Shown piece by piece: positions 26,647 to 35,461 of a stretch of 64,000 nucleotides of DNA. How positions within the stretch are numbered: the first letter of the stretch is position 1; each line of letters starts with the position of its first letter. The stretch lies in the NCBI RefSeq assembly GCF_021532315.1, contig NZ_JAKGAO010000012.1, positions 293,818 through 357,817 of the forward strand, in the 5' to 3' direction. A program made the translations under genes and the position numbers. The notes beneath the pieces were generated by a model that had not been told where the DNA came from, ran no database searches, and saw only the letters and a program-made list of their open reading frames with translations. The DNA comes from Paenibacillus tarimensis. Lineage in GTDB: Bacteria; Bacillota; Bacilli; Paenibacillales; Paenibacillaceae.

Positions 26647-27456
26647 TCATTCACAAAACCCGTTCGTCCTGAGCCAGGATTCCAGTGCCAAGCTCCAGCC
26701 GCCGACATGCGGGCTATCTTCCGCCAGGCCCATGCCATGACGGCCGCTTGCGTACACATGCAGGTCAAACAGCACGCCGTGGCGCCGGAGAGCGGAGGCA
26801 AACGAAAGGCTGTTATCAACCGGAACAGCGCCATCGTCCGAAGTATGCCACAGGAAAGCTGGCGGTGTATCGGCAGTGACATGCCGCTCATTAGAGAGCA
26901 GGTCCCTCAGCTCGAGGTCTGGATCGGTCCCAAGCAGGCTTTCACGGGAACCTTGATGCGTATAATTATCCTGCATGGTGATGACCGGATAACACAGCAT
27001 CGTCAGGTCAGGACGGCTGGAGAGCCGTTCCACCTCATCCTCCGAGTCAGCTTGGCCCGCGTCATAATGGACGCCCGCCGTGGCCGCCAGATGTCCGCCA
27101 GCCGAGAATCCCAGCACGCCTACCCGCGCCGGGTCAATACGGAGCTCAGATGCGCGGTGTCTGATTGTCCGTATTGCGCGCTGTACATCCAGCTTGGCAC
27201 ACGGATAACGGTAAGGCGCCACCCGGTAGCGAAGCACGAATGCAGCGATTCCCAGCCTGGACAGACGTTCCGCGACCGGCCCGCCCTCATGCTCTGCGCG
27301 GTACACATATCCGCCGCCGGGACATACAATAACTGCTGCTCCGCTTGGCTTTCCCTGTGCAGGGTAGAGAGTCAGAGCCGGCTCGTGCTCCGGTCCGGTT
27401 CCATTTGCCAGCGGCGCCCCATCCGGCCACAATAATATTTCTTCCCTGTCTATCAT
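26647..27456 (-). CDS. Alpha/beta hydrolase, BD-FAE/acetylesterase type
   Basis: A 269-residue cytoplasmic esterase. The oxyanion motif is VCPGGGY, the nucleophile Ser lies in GVLGFSAGGHLA, the acid Asp in HTSDDGAVPV and the His in GRHGMGL. This pattern belongs to the hormone-sensitive-lipase-like/BD-FAE branch, whose characterised members remove acetyl or feruloyl groups from plant sugars. It overlaps the upstream HAD gene by 4 bp (ATGA), so the two are translationally coupled. The substrate is unknown; acetylated sugar is a reasonable guess from context. Confidence 0.85.
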   Translation of the reverse strand: MIDREEILLWPDGAPLANGTGPEHEPALTLYPAQGKPSGAAVIVCPGGGYVYRAEHEGGPVAERLSRLGIAAFVLRYRVAPYRYPCAKLDVQRAIRTIRHRASELRIDPARVGVLGFSAGGHLAATAGVHYDAGQADSEDEVERLSSRPDLTMLCYPVITMQDNYTHQGSRESLLGTDPDLELRDLLSNERHVTADTPPAFLWHTSDDGAVPVDNSLSFASALRRHGVLFDLHVYASGRHGMGLAEDSPHVGGWSLALESWLRTNGFCE

Positions 27457-28223
27457 TTCTGCTTCATCCTTCCTTCGGGCAGAGCCTCTTCCCTCTCTGC
27501 AGCAAGACCATATAAACGGGAAGCAAGCCCTTCAAATGTAGTTACTGTTACTTCCGGCATCTGTCCTTCACCCGGCTCCGCTCCCCGCTTGTTATACCAG
27601 ATGCACTGCCAGCCGGCCGCCCGTGCACCTACGACATCATTAGCCCATGAATCGCCGATATAGATGCTGTTCTCGGGTTGTGTACCCGTAACCCGGTTTG
27701 CATGCTCAAAGATACGTGCGTCAGGCTTGGCTATGCCTACGGCACCGGAGATGAAAATATGCTCTTCTGGAATAAACCAATCAATCTGCAGGGCAGCCGC
27801 CTTGCGGCGCTGATGTTCTGCCGGACCGTTCGTAATCACGCCGATCGTCCAGCCGCTCTGCTTCAACTCGGTCAGGCAGTCCGCGATGCCTGGAAGGAGC
27901 TTGATCCGCCCCTGCTCAGCCAGGTATTCGTCCTGGATCTTGGAGCAGGCCTCTTCTTCGAGATGGATGTCGAACTCGGCAAAAGCTTTTTGAATTCGCT
28001 GAACTCGCATAACATCAAGCGGCAGCTCCCCCCGCAAATAGGGCTCCCAGAGCGCATCGCTGTGCTTGCGCATGGTACGGAACAGATCAGATGCCGGCAC
28101 CTTGGCCAGCAGCTCTCCGGGAACATAACGCTCGGCGGCGTTATGGAACGGGATCAGCTGGTCGTACAGTGTATCATCCAAATCGAAGAATACGGCTTTA
28201 TGGTTTGCATTCGGTTGGTTCAT
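27453..28223 (-). CDS. HAD-superfamily phosphatase
   Basis: A 256-residue HAD hydrolase, subfamily IA. Motif I is FFDLDDTLYD (nucleophile and acid Asp), motif II is VITNGP, motif III the Lys of GIAKPDARIF, motif IV GDSWANDVVGA. An alpha-helical cap lies between motifs I and II. It is close to YjjG/YqeG-like nucleotide or sugar phosphatases, but substrate is not readable. AGAGGAG precedes the ATG. It begins 108 bp after the last gene of the L-galactose operon on the same strand and may be read through from it. Confidence 0.85.
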   Translation of the reverse strand: MNQPNANHKAVFFDLDDTLYDQLIPFHNAAERYVPGELLAKVPASDLFRTMRKHSDALWEPYLRGELPLDVMRVQRIQKAFAEFDIHLEEEACSKIQDEYLAEQGRIKLLPGIADCLTELKQSGWTIGVITNGPAEHQRRKAAALQIDWFIPEEHIFISGAVGIAKPDARIFEHANRVTGTQPENSIYIGDSWANDVVGARAAGWQCIWYNKRGAEPGEGQMPEVTVTTFEGLASRLYGLAAEREEALPEGRMKQK

Positions 28224-28331
28224 GATAAGAAAACTCCTCTCAAATTACCTGTTCATGCCTGGCTTGTTTTCTATCAGTATACCTGACCTTCAGCCGTTGT
28301 CGAAGCTTTTCCTTAGACTCACGCGATCCCC

Positions 28332-29384
28332 TCAAAGCTCAATCATCGCCTTTTGCACCTTGGCTGTCGGACCGGTCCATTCGTGGAACCGCTCTGCAGC
28401 CTGATCAAACGGACAACGGTGCGTAATATATTCTCCCGCGTTAGCATGACCAGAGCGCAGCGAATCCGCAGCCAGCAGAAAATCCTCTATGGTTGCATTG
28501 CGGCTTCCCATCAGAGTCATCTCCCGTTTGTGAAACTCCGGATCGCTAAAGGTTAGCTCATCCTTCACAAGTCCGACATATATCAATCTTCCCCCGTGGG
28601 CTACATAACGGAAGGCCGCAGTCATGGAATGCCTGCTGCCCGTGGCATCAAAGACTGCCGTCGGAAAATCTCCGCCCGTAAGCTCCGCAATGCGCCGCTC
28701 TGCGTTTTCACCGGCCAGGACTGTCTCATCCGTTCCTGCCCACACCCTGCTTTGCGCCAGCCTGTCCGCGCTCAAATCCATGGCAATAACCCGTGCGCCT
28801 CTTCTTTTGGCCGCAGTCATGACACCCAGACCGATGGGACCGCTGCCAATAACCAGCACGTCCTCCCCGCGCTTCAGATCAGCCCGCCTGACAGCATGCA
28901 TCCCGATGCTGAGCGGCTCCATAACGGCAGTCTGCTCCAGTGTCAGTCCGTTCGTACGGATCAGATTAGCCAGCGGAACAGTAACCCATTCCTGCATGCC
29001 TCCGTCCACATGTACCCCCATTACCCGCATCTTGCTGCAGCAGTTCGTCTTTCCGGACCGGCAGGCAATGCAGGAGCCGCAGTGCAGATAAGGTATCAGG
29101 CAGACCTGATCGCCTCTATGAAGAGCGGACTGCTTCCCGTCCAGCCCTATAACCCCACACTCTCGATCCATCTCGGGCGCGACTGCTTCAACTACCCCTG
29201 CAAGCTCATGGCCCAGCACACGCGGATAGGTGAAATAAGGCTGATTGCCCTGGTAGGCATGCAAATCTGTGCCGCACACCCCGATCCTCCGAATCCGGAT
29301 CAGCGCCTCTCCGGCGGCCGGGACGGGTACCGGACGTTCGGCCGTTATAAGCCGGCCCGCCTTTTCACATACGATGGCTTGCAT
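28332..29384 (-). CDS. Zinc-dependent dehydrogenase, probable L-galactonate 5-dehydrogenase
   Basis: A 350-residue medium-chain dehydrogenase. CGTDLHAYQG and GHE hold catalytic zinc ligands; CGSCIACRSGKTNCC holds the four structural-zinc cysteines; VIGSGPIGLGVMTAA is the NAD-binding turn. The family includes E. coli YjjN (LgoD), which oxidises L-galactonate to D-tagaturonate. That reaction is just what is needed between the lactonase and tagaturonate reductase of this operon, so I assign it by context. Last of five tightly spaced genes (41 bp after the aldo-keto reductase). GAAGGAG precedes the ATG. Family is sure; substrate is inference. Confidence 0.8.
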   Translation of the reverse strand: MQAIVCEKAGRLITAERPVPVPAAGEALIRIRRIGVCGTDLHAYQGNQPYFTYPRVLGHELAGVVEAVAPEMDRECGVIGLDGKQSALHRGDQVCLIPYLHCGSCIACRSGKTNCCSKMRVMGVHVDGGMQEWVTVPLANLIRTNGLTLEQTAVMEPLSIGMHAVRRADLKRGEDVLVIGSGPIGLGVMTAAKRRGARVIAMDLSADRLAQSRVWAGTDETVLAGENAERRIAELTGGDFPTAVFDATGSRHSMTAAFRYVAHGGRLIYVGLVKDELTFSDPEFHKREMTLMGSRNATIEDFLLAADSLRSGHANAGEYITHRCPFDQAAERFHEWTGPTAKVQKAMIEL

Positions 29385-29425
29385 GTATCCCAGCTCCTTC
29401 GTCCCTGGCCCTAATAATGCTGGGT

Positions 29426-30376
29426 TCAGGCTCTTATCTGTTGGTTATATTCCTCCCGCCCGCTTGGCCAGCTCATACCCTGCACTGGCGCCAATATATC
29501 GAGTACCTCGTGCAGCAGCTCCTCATCGAGCGGCTCATCCGTCCAGCTGATGTTGCGGATAATATTATCGCTGCTGGCAGTGCTCACAAGCGTCGTAGGA
29601 ATTCGTATATCTGCTGTAGCGAACTGTATGGCAAGCTTCGCAATATCGCTGCCATGCGATTCGCAGTAACAGGCTGCCTCCCGGCAGGCGCGCCGGATAT
29701 CCTCTGATGCCGGGTGCCATTGCGGCGCAGGGCGCATGCACAGCAGCCCCATCGACAGCGGTGAAGCGTTGACTAATCCGGCCCGCTTGGCCTCGAGTAA
29801 AGGCAGCAGACCGAGCAAAGTTGTGTCGTTCAGCGCATAATGGCGATAGGAGAGAATGACATCGACAGGCGCTGCCTCATCCTCCAGCGCCCTTGCCAGT
29901 ACGGTTAATGGCAGGCCGGATACGCCGCTGAACCTTATTTTTCCCTGCTGCTTCAGCTCTCTCAATACGTCGAACGCTTCTGCAGCCACTTCTTCATAGG
30001 GAACAAACTCAATATCATGCAAGAAGAGAATATCCACATAATCCGTATGGAGCCGCATGCAGCTCTCCTCTACACTGCGAAGGATACGATCCCGGCTGTA
30101 ATCAAACTCCCGCTCGCCATATCTTCCCGCCTTGGTTGCAAGTAAATACCGATCGCGAGGCACCTGGCGCAGCGCCTCACCAAGCACCGTCTCCGCCTTG
30201 GTAAGCCCATAATAGGGAGATACATCGACCAGGTTGATTCCGCCATCGAGAGCTGCATGCACGGTACGTATGCTCTCCAGGTCATCGGTTTCCCGGAATA
30301 CGGAACCAAGTGATGAAGCGCCAAAGCTGAGTACCGACACATCCTCGCCCGTGCTGCCAAGCGGCCTGTATTTCAT
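29426..30376 (-). CDS. L-galactose dehydrogenase (aldo-keto reductase)
   Basis: A 316-residue aldo-keto reductase that looks strikingly like plant L-galactose dehydrogenase. Shared pieces as I recall them: LGSTG...SFGASSLGSVF, VSPYYG (catalytic Tyr), ATKAGRYGE, YVDILFLHDIEF (catalytic His), GLPL, VDVILSYRHYALNDTTLL, ASPLSMGLL, WHPAS and the end motif WPSG. The enzyme oxidises L-galactose to L-galactono-lactone with NAD. Bacterial relatives are called D-threo-aldose 1-dehydrogenase and can also use L-fucose. The neighbouring genes favour L-galactose. It starts 28 bp after altronate dehydratase ends. Confidence 0.88.
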   Translation of the reverse strand: MKYRPLGSTGEDVSVLSFGASSLGSVFRETDDLESIRTVHAALDGGINLVDVSPYYGLTKAETVLGEALRQVPRDRYLLATKAGRYGEREFDYSRDRILRSVEESCMRLHTDYVDILFLHDIEFVPYEEVAAEAFDVLRELKQQGKIRFSGVSGLPLTVLARALEDEAAPVDVILSYRHYALNDTTLLGLLPLLEAKRAGLVNASPLSMGLLCMRPAPQWHPASEDIRRACREAACYCESHGSDIAKLAIQFATADIRIPTTLVSTASSDNIIRNISWTDEPLDEELLHEVLDILAPVQGMSWPSGREEYNQQIRA

Positions 30377-30404
30377 CCGTTTTCCCTCCCGATGTCAAAC
30401 TACG

Positions 30405-32015
30405 CTATAGAATGACGCCATCCTTGAAGATCGCTATTTCTTTGAAGCCATTGGCTTCATTGTGCGTCTGAACCTCGCCGGAAGCGAGTGAGATCAGGTA
30501 TGCCCACAGCGAGTCAGTCAACGATTCCATCGATACACCCTCCAGCAGCCTGCCCGCGTTAAAATCTATCCAGTTGCGCTTACGCGCCGCCAGCTCGCTG
30601 TTCGTTGAAATCTTCACAGTAGGAACCGGCCCGCCGAACGGTGTGCCGCGCCCCGTTGTGAAGAGCACGATATGAGCTCCTGCTGCGGACAGCGCTGTGA
30701 CGGAGACAAGGTCATTACCCGGCGCTTCCAGCAGCGTAAGCCCTGGCAGGGAAGCGCGTCCGCCATACGGCAGTACATCTGTAACGGTCGCATGCCCGCC
30801 CTTCTGTGTGCAGCCGAGCGACTTTTCCTCCAGTGTGCTGATTCCGCCTGCTTTGTTCCCGGGAGACGGGTTCTCATAGACCTCCTGGCCATGGCGGATA
30901 AAATACTGCTTAAAATCGTTTACCAGACTAACGATCCGGCTGAACACCTGCTCATCTGCGGCCCGGTTCATCAGAATAGTCTCGGCTCCGAACATTTCGG
31001 GAACCTCTGTCAGGATTGCAGTTCCGCCGGCTGCTATCAGCTTGTCGGAAACAGCGCCTACGAGCGGGTTGGCCGTAATCCCGGACAAGCCGTCCGACCC
31101 CCCGCACTTGAGGCCCAGCTTCAGCTTGGATACCGGTACAGGCTCGCGTTGAAAGCGTTCTGCATAAACGACCAGTTCCTCCAGCAGTTCGAGTCCAGCC
31201 TCGAGCTCATCCTCTTCATCCTGTGACTTCATAAATTTTACACGCTTCGGATCAGCATTACCGATGACAGACTTAAACGCGTCAATCTGATTGTTCTCAC
31301 AGCCAAGCCCGACCACAAGTACGCCAGCGGCGTTCGGGTGGTTGACGAGCGAGGCCAGCAGCTTCTGCGTATATGTCAAATCATCCCCAAGCTGAGAGCA
31401 GCCGAACGGATGCGCAAAATGGTAAATGCCGTCTACCCGGCCTTCGAATATGGTACTGCCGCGTCGCGCCAGAATTTCGCAGGTCTTATTAATGCAGCCT
31501 ACTGTATTAATGATCCAGATTTCATTTCGGATACCGACCTCACCGTTGCTGCGCACATAGCCCTTAAAGGTTTGAGAAGCCGGCACATTCTTGACTGGCA
31601 AGGCATCGTCAGCAGCAAGGCCTGCAGGCTTGTCAGCTGGGCCGGCTGCGGCTTCCGCCGATACGCCCGCTGCTGTTTCCGCAGCGGGCCGCCCGGTCTG
31701 ATCCTGATCCGGCTCATACGAATAATCCAATATCCCCTTCAGCCCGCTTGCAAGGTTGTGCGTATGCACCCAGGTTCCCGGCTCAATATCCTGCTTAGCC
31801 ACGCCAATGGAATAGCCGAATTTATGAATGTGCTCTCCCGCCCTCACCCTGCGGGTCAGTATCTTATGTCCCTTGGGGATGGTATCAGCTGCAGTCAACC
31901 ACTCCCCTCCGTTCTCCCCACCAGGAGTAATCCCTTTCAATCTTGCTCCCGCCGGAATTTCCTCCAGCGCAATCACGACATGATCCTGCTCATGAAGACG
32001 TATCCACCTGCTCAT
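30405..32015 (-). CDS. uxaA: Altronate dehydratase
   Basis: A 536-residue UxaA that turns D-altronate into 2-keto-3-deoxy-D-gluconate. An N-terminal SAF domain (about residues 5-95: IRLHEQDHVVIALEEIPAG, TRRVRAGEHIHKFGYSI) is followed by the catalytic GD_AH domain (about 148-536: GYVRSNGEVGIRN, TVGCINKTCE, FAHPFGCSQLGDD, GLGCENNQ, LKCGGSDGLSGITANP). The linker at about 102-145 is long and rich in Ala, Gly and Pro; most UxaA proteins I recall are some 40 residues shorter. The ATG at 32015 is chosen (GGAG 9 nt upstream), which leaves 4 bp after the uxaB stop. Confidence 0.93.
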   Translation of the reverse strand: MSRWIRLHEQDHVVIALEEIPAGARLKGITPGGENGGEWLTAADTIPKGHKILTRRVRAGEHIHKFGYSIGVAKQDIEPGTWVHTHNLASGLKGILDYSYEPDQDQTGRPAAETAAGVSAEAAAGPADKPAGLAADDALPVKNVPASQTFKGYVRSNGEVGIRNEIWIINTVGCINKTCEILARRGSTIFEGRVDGIYHFAHPFGCSQLGDDLTYTQKLLASLVNHPNAAGVLVVGLGCENNQIDAFKSVIGNADPKRVKFMKSQDEEDELEAGLELLEELVVYAERFQREPVPVSKLKLGLKCGGSDGLSGITANPLVGAVSDKLIAAGGTAILTEVPEMFGAETILMNRAADEQVFSRIVSLVNDFKQYFIRHGQEVYENPSPGNKAGGISTLEEKSLGCTQKGGHATVTDVLPYGGRASLPGLTLLEAPGNDLVSVTALSAAGAHIVLFTTGRGTPFGGPVPTVKISTNSELAARKRNWIDFNAGRLLEGVSMESLTDSLWAYLISLASGEVQTHNEANGFKEIAIFKDGVIL

Positions 32016-32019
32016 CTTA

Positions 32020-33498
32020 TCAGCTCCATTCTTCCAGGCAGCGGCTGACAGCTTCCGCAAGTCCTGGCCAGCTCGACAGATCCGCTCCCCATACTGGCAA
32101 ACTCAGCAGCTCGCGCGCCGTCTCAGCTGCCGGCAGGCCTGCTTCTTCCGTCTTCTTCCAGACTGCGGCAAACTGTTCAAGCACCTGTACGTCGTCTCGT
32201 ACCTCATAAATTTCACCCGTTAATGTACGTCCCACATAGCCGCCGCCATCCTGCCTAACCTTCACGTAACGGAGCAGACCTGCCAGTGCGCGGGCCAGCC
32301 TGTTAGGCACTGGCTGGCCCTGTTCTGCGTAATAAGCGATGCTCGGCAGCAGGCGCACTTTAAATTTACTCACGCTGTTCATGGCAATATCAGATAGCCG
32401 GTGTTTGATGAACGGATTACTGAACCGCTCGAACACAGTTTCTGCGTAGTCGAGCAGTTCGGCACGGTCCATCGGCATAGACGGTATGATGTCCTCATTT
32501 ACTGCTTCACGTACATAGCGCCCAAATTCTAGATCCTCCATCACTTCTCTCACATACCTGAAGCCGTGCAGGATGGCAGTTGGCGTCATCAGCGTGTGGG
32601 CACCGTTGAGAATTCTCACTTTCCGCTGCTGGTACGGCTTCAGATCATCGGTCCATACCACATTAAAGCCAGCGGTTTTTAACGGAAGCAGACCTTCCAG
32701 CTCCTGCTCCGCTTCGATTGCCCAGAAGTGATACGGCTCCGCCGTATTGAGCATCGCATCCCGGTAGCCCCACTCCTCAAACCACTGCTCAGCCTGTTCA
32801 TCCGGATAACCGGTAACAATCCGGTCGACCAGAGAGTTCAAGAAGCGGCTGCAGCTGGTTACCCACTGTATGAACGCCTGCGGCAGCTGCCAATCCGTAC
32901 AATAACGAAGGATGCAGGCCTTGAGCTCATCCCCGTTGCGTTCAAGCAGCTCACAAGGCAGGAACACCAGCCCCTTGTCAGGCGCTCCGCCAAAAGCCTC
33001 GTAACGCCGATACAGGAAATAAGCCATTTTCCCGGGAAACGAGAGGATAGGCTGGCCTTCCTTCAGCTCCTCTTGCCGGTAGACAAGGCCCGCTTCCGTC
33101 GTATTGGAGACGACAACCTGCAGCTCGGCGCTCTCCGCCAGCGCCAGAAACCTTTCCCAATCCTTGTAAGGGTCAATAACTTGCGAGAATACCGAGATAA
33201 CATCCTTGCGCTCTACCTGCCTGCCATTCTCCAGCCCCCGGGTTACAAGGGTATACAAGCCGTCCTGCCCCGCCAGCTCAGCGAGCTTGGCGCTCCCCGA
33301 TGGCCGGGGCTGCGTCACGGCAATACTGCCTTCATAGCGTCCCTGCTTGCGGGCTTCATGAATCATCCAGTCCACAAACCCGCGCAGGAAGTTGCCTTCC
33401 CCAATCTGCAGCATCGTTACCGGACTGTCCTTGACTGCAGGAAGAAGCTCCTGCTGCCCGGCATTCAACAGCTCTTTCGTCAGAACCTGTTCACTCAT
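32020..33498 (-). CDS. uxaB: Tagaturonate reductase
   Basis: A 492-residue mannitol-dehydrogenase-family enzyme that reduces D-tagaturonate to D-altronate with NADH. MLQIGEGNFLRGFVDWMI is the UxaB N-terminal nucleotide-binding signature; VVVSNTTEAGLVY and FLPCELLERNGD follow, and KVRILNGAHTLMTPTAIL holds the catalytic Lys region. It overlaps the lactonase gene by 4 bp (ATGA) and is followed after 4 bp by uxaA. In hexuronate users it sits with uxaC; here no uronate isomerase is near, and the tagaturonate is better supplied by the Zn-dehydrogenase at 28332. Confidence 0.93.
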   Translation of the reverse strand: MSEQVLTKELLNAGQQELLPAVKDSPVTMLQIGEGNFLRGFVDWMIHEARKQGRYEGSIAVTQPRPSGSAKLAELAGQDGLYTLVTRGLENGRQVERKDVISVFSQVIDPYKDWERFLALAESAELQVVVSNTTEAGLVYRQEELKEGQPILSFPGKMAYFLYRRYEAFGGAPDKGLVFLPCELLERNGDELKACILRYCTDWQLPQAFIQWVTSCSRFLNSLVDRIVTGYPDEQAEQWFEEWGYRDAMLNTAEPYHFWAIEAEQELEGLLPLKTAGFNVVWTDDLKPYQQRKVRILNGAHTLMTPTAILHGFRYVREVMEDLEFGRYVREAVNEDIIPSMPMDRAELLDYAETVFERFSNPFIKHRLSDIAMNSVSKFKVRLLPSIAYYAEQGQPVPNRLARALAGLLRYVKVRQDGGGYVGRTLTGEIYEVRDDVQVLEQFAAVWKKTEEAGLPAAETARELLSLPVWGADLSSWPGLAEAVSRCLEEWS

Positions 33499-34325
33499 AA
33501 TTGATAGAACTCCTTTGCGTTTAGTCCGAATAATCGGTCGTACTCAGGCTCGCCCCAGCTACCTGGCAGCGCGGACAGCAGCACGTTAACCACATCCCCG
33601 TACTCGGCCGCCATGCGGCATACCGGCCAGTCGCTGCCGAACATAACGCGGTAAGGTCCGAATACTTCGGCCGCATGACGCACATACGGCACAAAATCAT
33701 CCGGCTGCCATGCCTGGTGATCGGCTTCAGTGACCATGCCTGACAGCTTGCAGTACATCCCCGGGTGGGCAGCCACTTCAGCCAACTGGCTGCGCCAAGG
33801 CTCCAGCTCCCCTGCCGCTATCCGCGGCTTTCCCAGATGATCCAGCACCCCCTGAAGGCCAGGTGCCTGTTCGAGAAGCCGCAGCGTATCATTCAGCTGA
33901 GATGCGGTGACAAGCAGGTCAACCGGGATTTTCTGTTTTGCGAGATAGCTCATATGCTCAATAAACAAGGGAGTAAGCCATTCCGCTGCATCCTTCATCT
34001 CCTGAATCATGACTCTGAACCCGACCAGCTTAGGATGCTGCCTGAGCCGGCTGCATTGAGAGAGACAGGCTGGCTCCGCCGGATCCAGCCAGCCGACCAC
34101 TCCGCCGATGGAATCGTAACGCTCAGCCAATCCCAGCATATATTCCGTCTCTGCTTCGGTCGGCGCAGCCTGAACGAGTATCGTCCGGTCTATACGGTGT
34201 CGTGCAAGCTCCGGCTTCAGATGCTCCGGAAGATAATCCCGGTACAGCACCGGAATATCCGGCGTTATCCACCCGTAATCGCCTCGTTCAATCGACCAGT
34301 AATGCTGATGGGCATCAATACGCAC
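33495..34325 (-). CDS. Amidohydrolase-fold sugar lactonase, probable L-galactono-1,5-lactonase
   Basis: A 276-residue TIM-barrel hydrolase of the COG3618 type. RIDAHQHYW carries the HxH-type start, VLDHLGKP and KLSGMV are mid-barrel ligands, and FGSDWPV the final Asp. Characterised relatives open L-fucono-, L-rhamnono- and L-galactono-lactones. In this operon it should hydrolyse the product of L-galactose dehydrogenase to L-galactonate. First gene of the operon, started at GTG 34325 with AAAGGAG at a rather long distance (13 nt). A TATAAT -10 and a cre-like box lie upstream. Confidence 0.85.
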   Translation of the reverse strand: MRIDAHQHYWSIERGDYGWITPDIPVLYRDYLPEHLKPELARHRIDRTILVQAAPTEAETEYMLGLAERYDSIGGVVGWLDPAEPACLSQCSRLRQHPKLVGFRVMIQEMKDAAEWLTPLFIEHMSYLAKQKIPVDLLVTASQLNDTLRLLEQAPGLQGVLDHLGKPRIAAGELEPWRSQLAEVAAHPGMYCKLSGMVTEADHQAWQPDDFVPYVRHAAEVFGPYRVMFGSDWPVCRMAAEYGDVVNVLLSALPGSWGEPEYDRLFGLNAKEFYQL

Positions 34326-34352
34326 AGCGGCATTTCAGCTCCTTTACAGCTA

Positions 34353-34388
34353 TGATAGCGCTTTACTTTACCAGCTTCCTTCATTATA
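34353..34388 (-). promoter_or_regulatory. Promoter and cre-like box of the L-galactose operon
   Basis: On the minus strand TATAAT (34383-34388) is a full -10 element; the -35 is weak (TTTTAT at 17 bp). Just downstream lies GTAAAGCGCTATCA (34353-34366), 12 of 14 cre consensus positions, placed at or after the transcription start. The weak -35 fits activation by the divergent AraC regulator. Confidence 0.5.
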
Positions 34389-34489
34389 AAAGGAATAAAA
34401 TCAGGATAAAATAACGAATTCCCACACATTTATACTCTTTTTTGATATTCTAGCTGTAATACTGCGATCCTTGAAGGAGGTTTGGGCGG

Positions 34490-35380
34490 ATGAAGCCGGT
34501 GCGGAAGCAGTTTGACCTGCAAACTCCTTTTCCATTTGAATATAACTATCGTGATACGAAGCACCCGCTCACCGAGCTGCCGGACCATCTGCATGAGTGG
34601 TATGAGCTGGTGTACATCTACGCGGGCAGCGGTTCGTTCTTTGTCGACCGGACCCTGTATGACATGCGGCAGGGCGACTTGTTCATGCTCCCGTCCAATT
34701 CCATCCACCGCTCCCTCCCGGACCCGGATGACCGGATTGTCTCAACCGCCATTTTCTTCAGCGGGGCGCTTGTGCAACAGCCGGCCCTGGGCGAGGCCTT
34801 TACCTATCTGCGCTGCTTCGAGCATGCACGCAAGCAGCAGAGCTACCGCTTGCGGCTGCAGGCGGATGACCAGCGGCAGCTCGAGCAGTGGATCGATGCA
34901 ATTCACACCGAGCACGTCAAACAGCTAACCGGCTACCGTCAGGCGGTTCTTCTGCTGCTCCAGCAAATACTGCTCTTCTTGAACAGGCAGTTAACTCCTG
35001 CGGGCAGCGAGCATTCGGCCGAGCATGCCACCCGGCCGCTGTGGATGAGAAGCATGCTGCAGTATATTGATGAGAATCCGGCCGGACAGCTGGGCTTGAC
35101 CGAGCTGGCAAAACGGGCCGCTGTCACCCCAGCCCATTTTTCAAGAGTCTTCAAGCAGCTGACCGGCATGAATGTAACCGAATATGTGACGGCCAAACGG
35201 GTTATTCTTGCGAAGGAGCTGCTGGTCGCAACTGATGATAATGTCGGTCAGATTGCAGAACGCTGCGGGTTTGAGAGCCTGCCGCATTTTCACCGTATGT
35301 TCAAGAAGGTAAGCGGCATGACCCCTGCAGCATACAAGCGTTCACAGCTTGCTCCAATCCCGCATCCTCCCTCCATATAG
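34490..35380 (+). CDS. AraC family regulator of the L-galactose operon (by position)
   Basis: A 296-residue regulator with an N-terminal cupin (about residues 15-130: PDHLHEWYELVYIYAGSGSFFVD, in the RhaR/YtdP style) and a C-terminal AraC domain (about 190-290: LTELAKRAAVTPAHFSRVFKQL and VGQIAERCGFESLPHFHRMF). AAGGAGG lies 9 nt before the ATG. It is divergent from the five-gene L-galactose operon, 164 bp between starts, so it is the likely activator, with L-galactose or an intermediate as effector. This role is inferred from position only. Confidence 0.88.
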   Translation: MKPVRKQFDLQTPFPFEYNYRDTKHPLTELPDHLHEWYELVYIYAGSGSFFVDRTLYDMRQGDLFMLPSNSIHRSLPDPDDRIVSTAIFFSGALVQQPALGEAFTYLRCFEHARKQQSYRLRLQADDQRQLEQWIDAIHTEHVKQLTGYRQAVLLLLQQILLFLNRQLTPAGSEHSAEHATRPLWMRSMLQYIDENPAGQLGLTELAKRAAVTPAHFSRVFKQLTGMNVTEYVTAKRVILAKELLVATDDNVGQIAERCGFESLPHFHRMFKKVSGMTPAAYKRSQLAPIPHPPSI

Positions 35381-35417
35381 GGTACGAAGGGAGATAAATT
35401 CTATATCTAGGCTAAAA

Positions 35418-35445
35418 AGGCCGCATCACGAACCGGATGCGGCCT
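35418..35445. terminator. Bidirectional terminator
   Basis: AGGCCGCAT (35418-35426) pairs with ATGCGGCCT (35437-35445); AAAAA before and CTTG after. It lies between converging AraC and transporter genes; the T-run is good for the minus strand. Confidence 0.8.
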
Positions 35446-35461
35446 CTTGCATATGCATTAT

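Noticed and set aside
26311..27435. 374-codon open frame on the plus strand
   Set aside because: It is antisense to the esterase and DUF6171 genes, which have clear motifs; its product has no recognisable domain.
28596..29414. 272-codon open frame on the plus strand
   Set aside because: Antisense shadow of the zinc dehydrogenase; rich in Pro/His/Ser without pattern.
28332..34325. Galacturonate (hexuronate) operon
   Set aside because: uxaA and uxaB are present but no uxaC; the lactonase and aldo-keto reductase are not part of that pathway.
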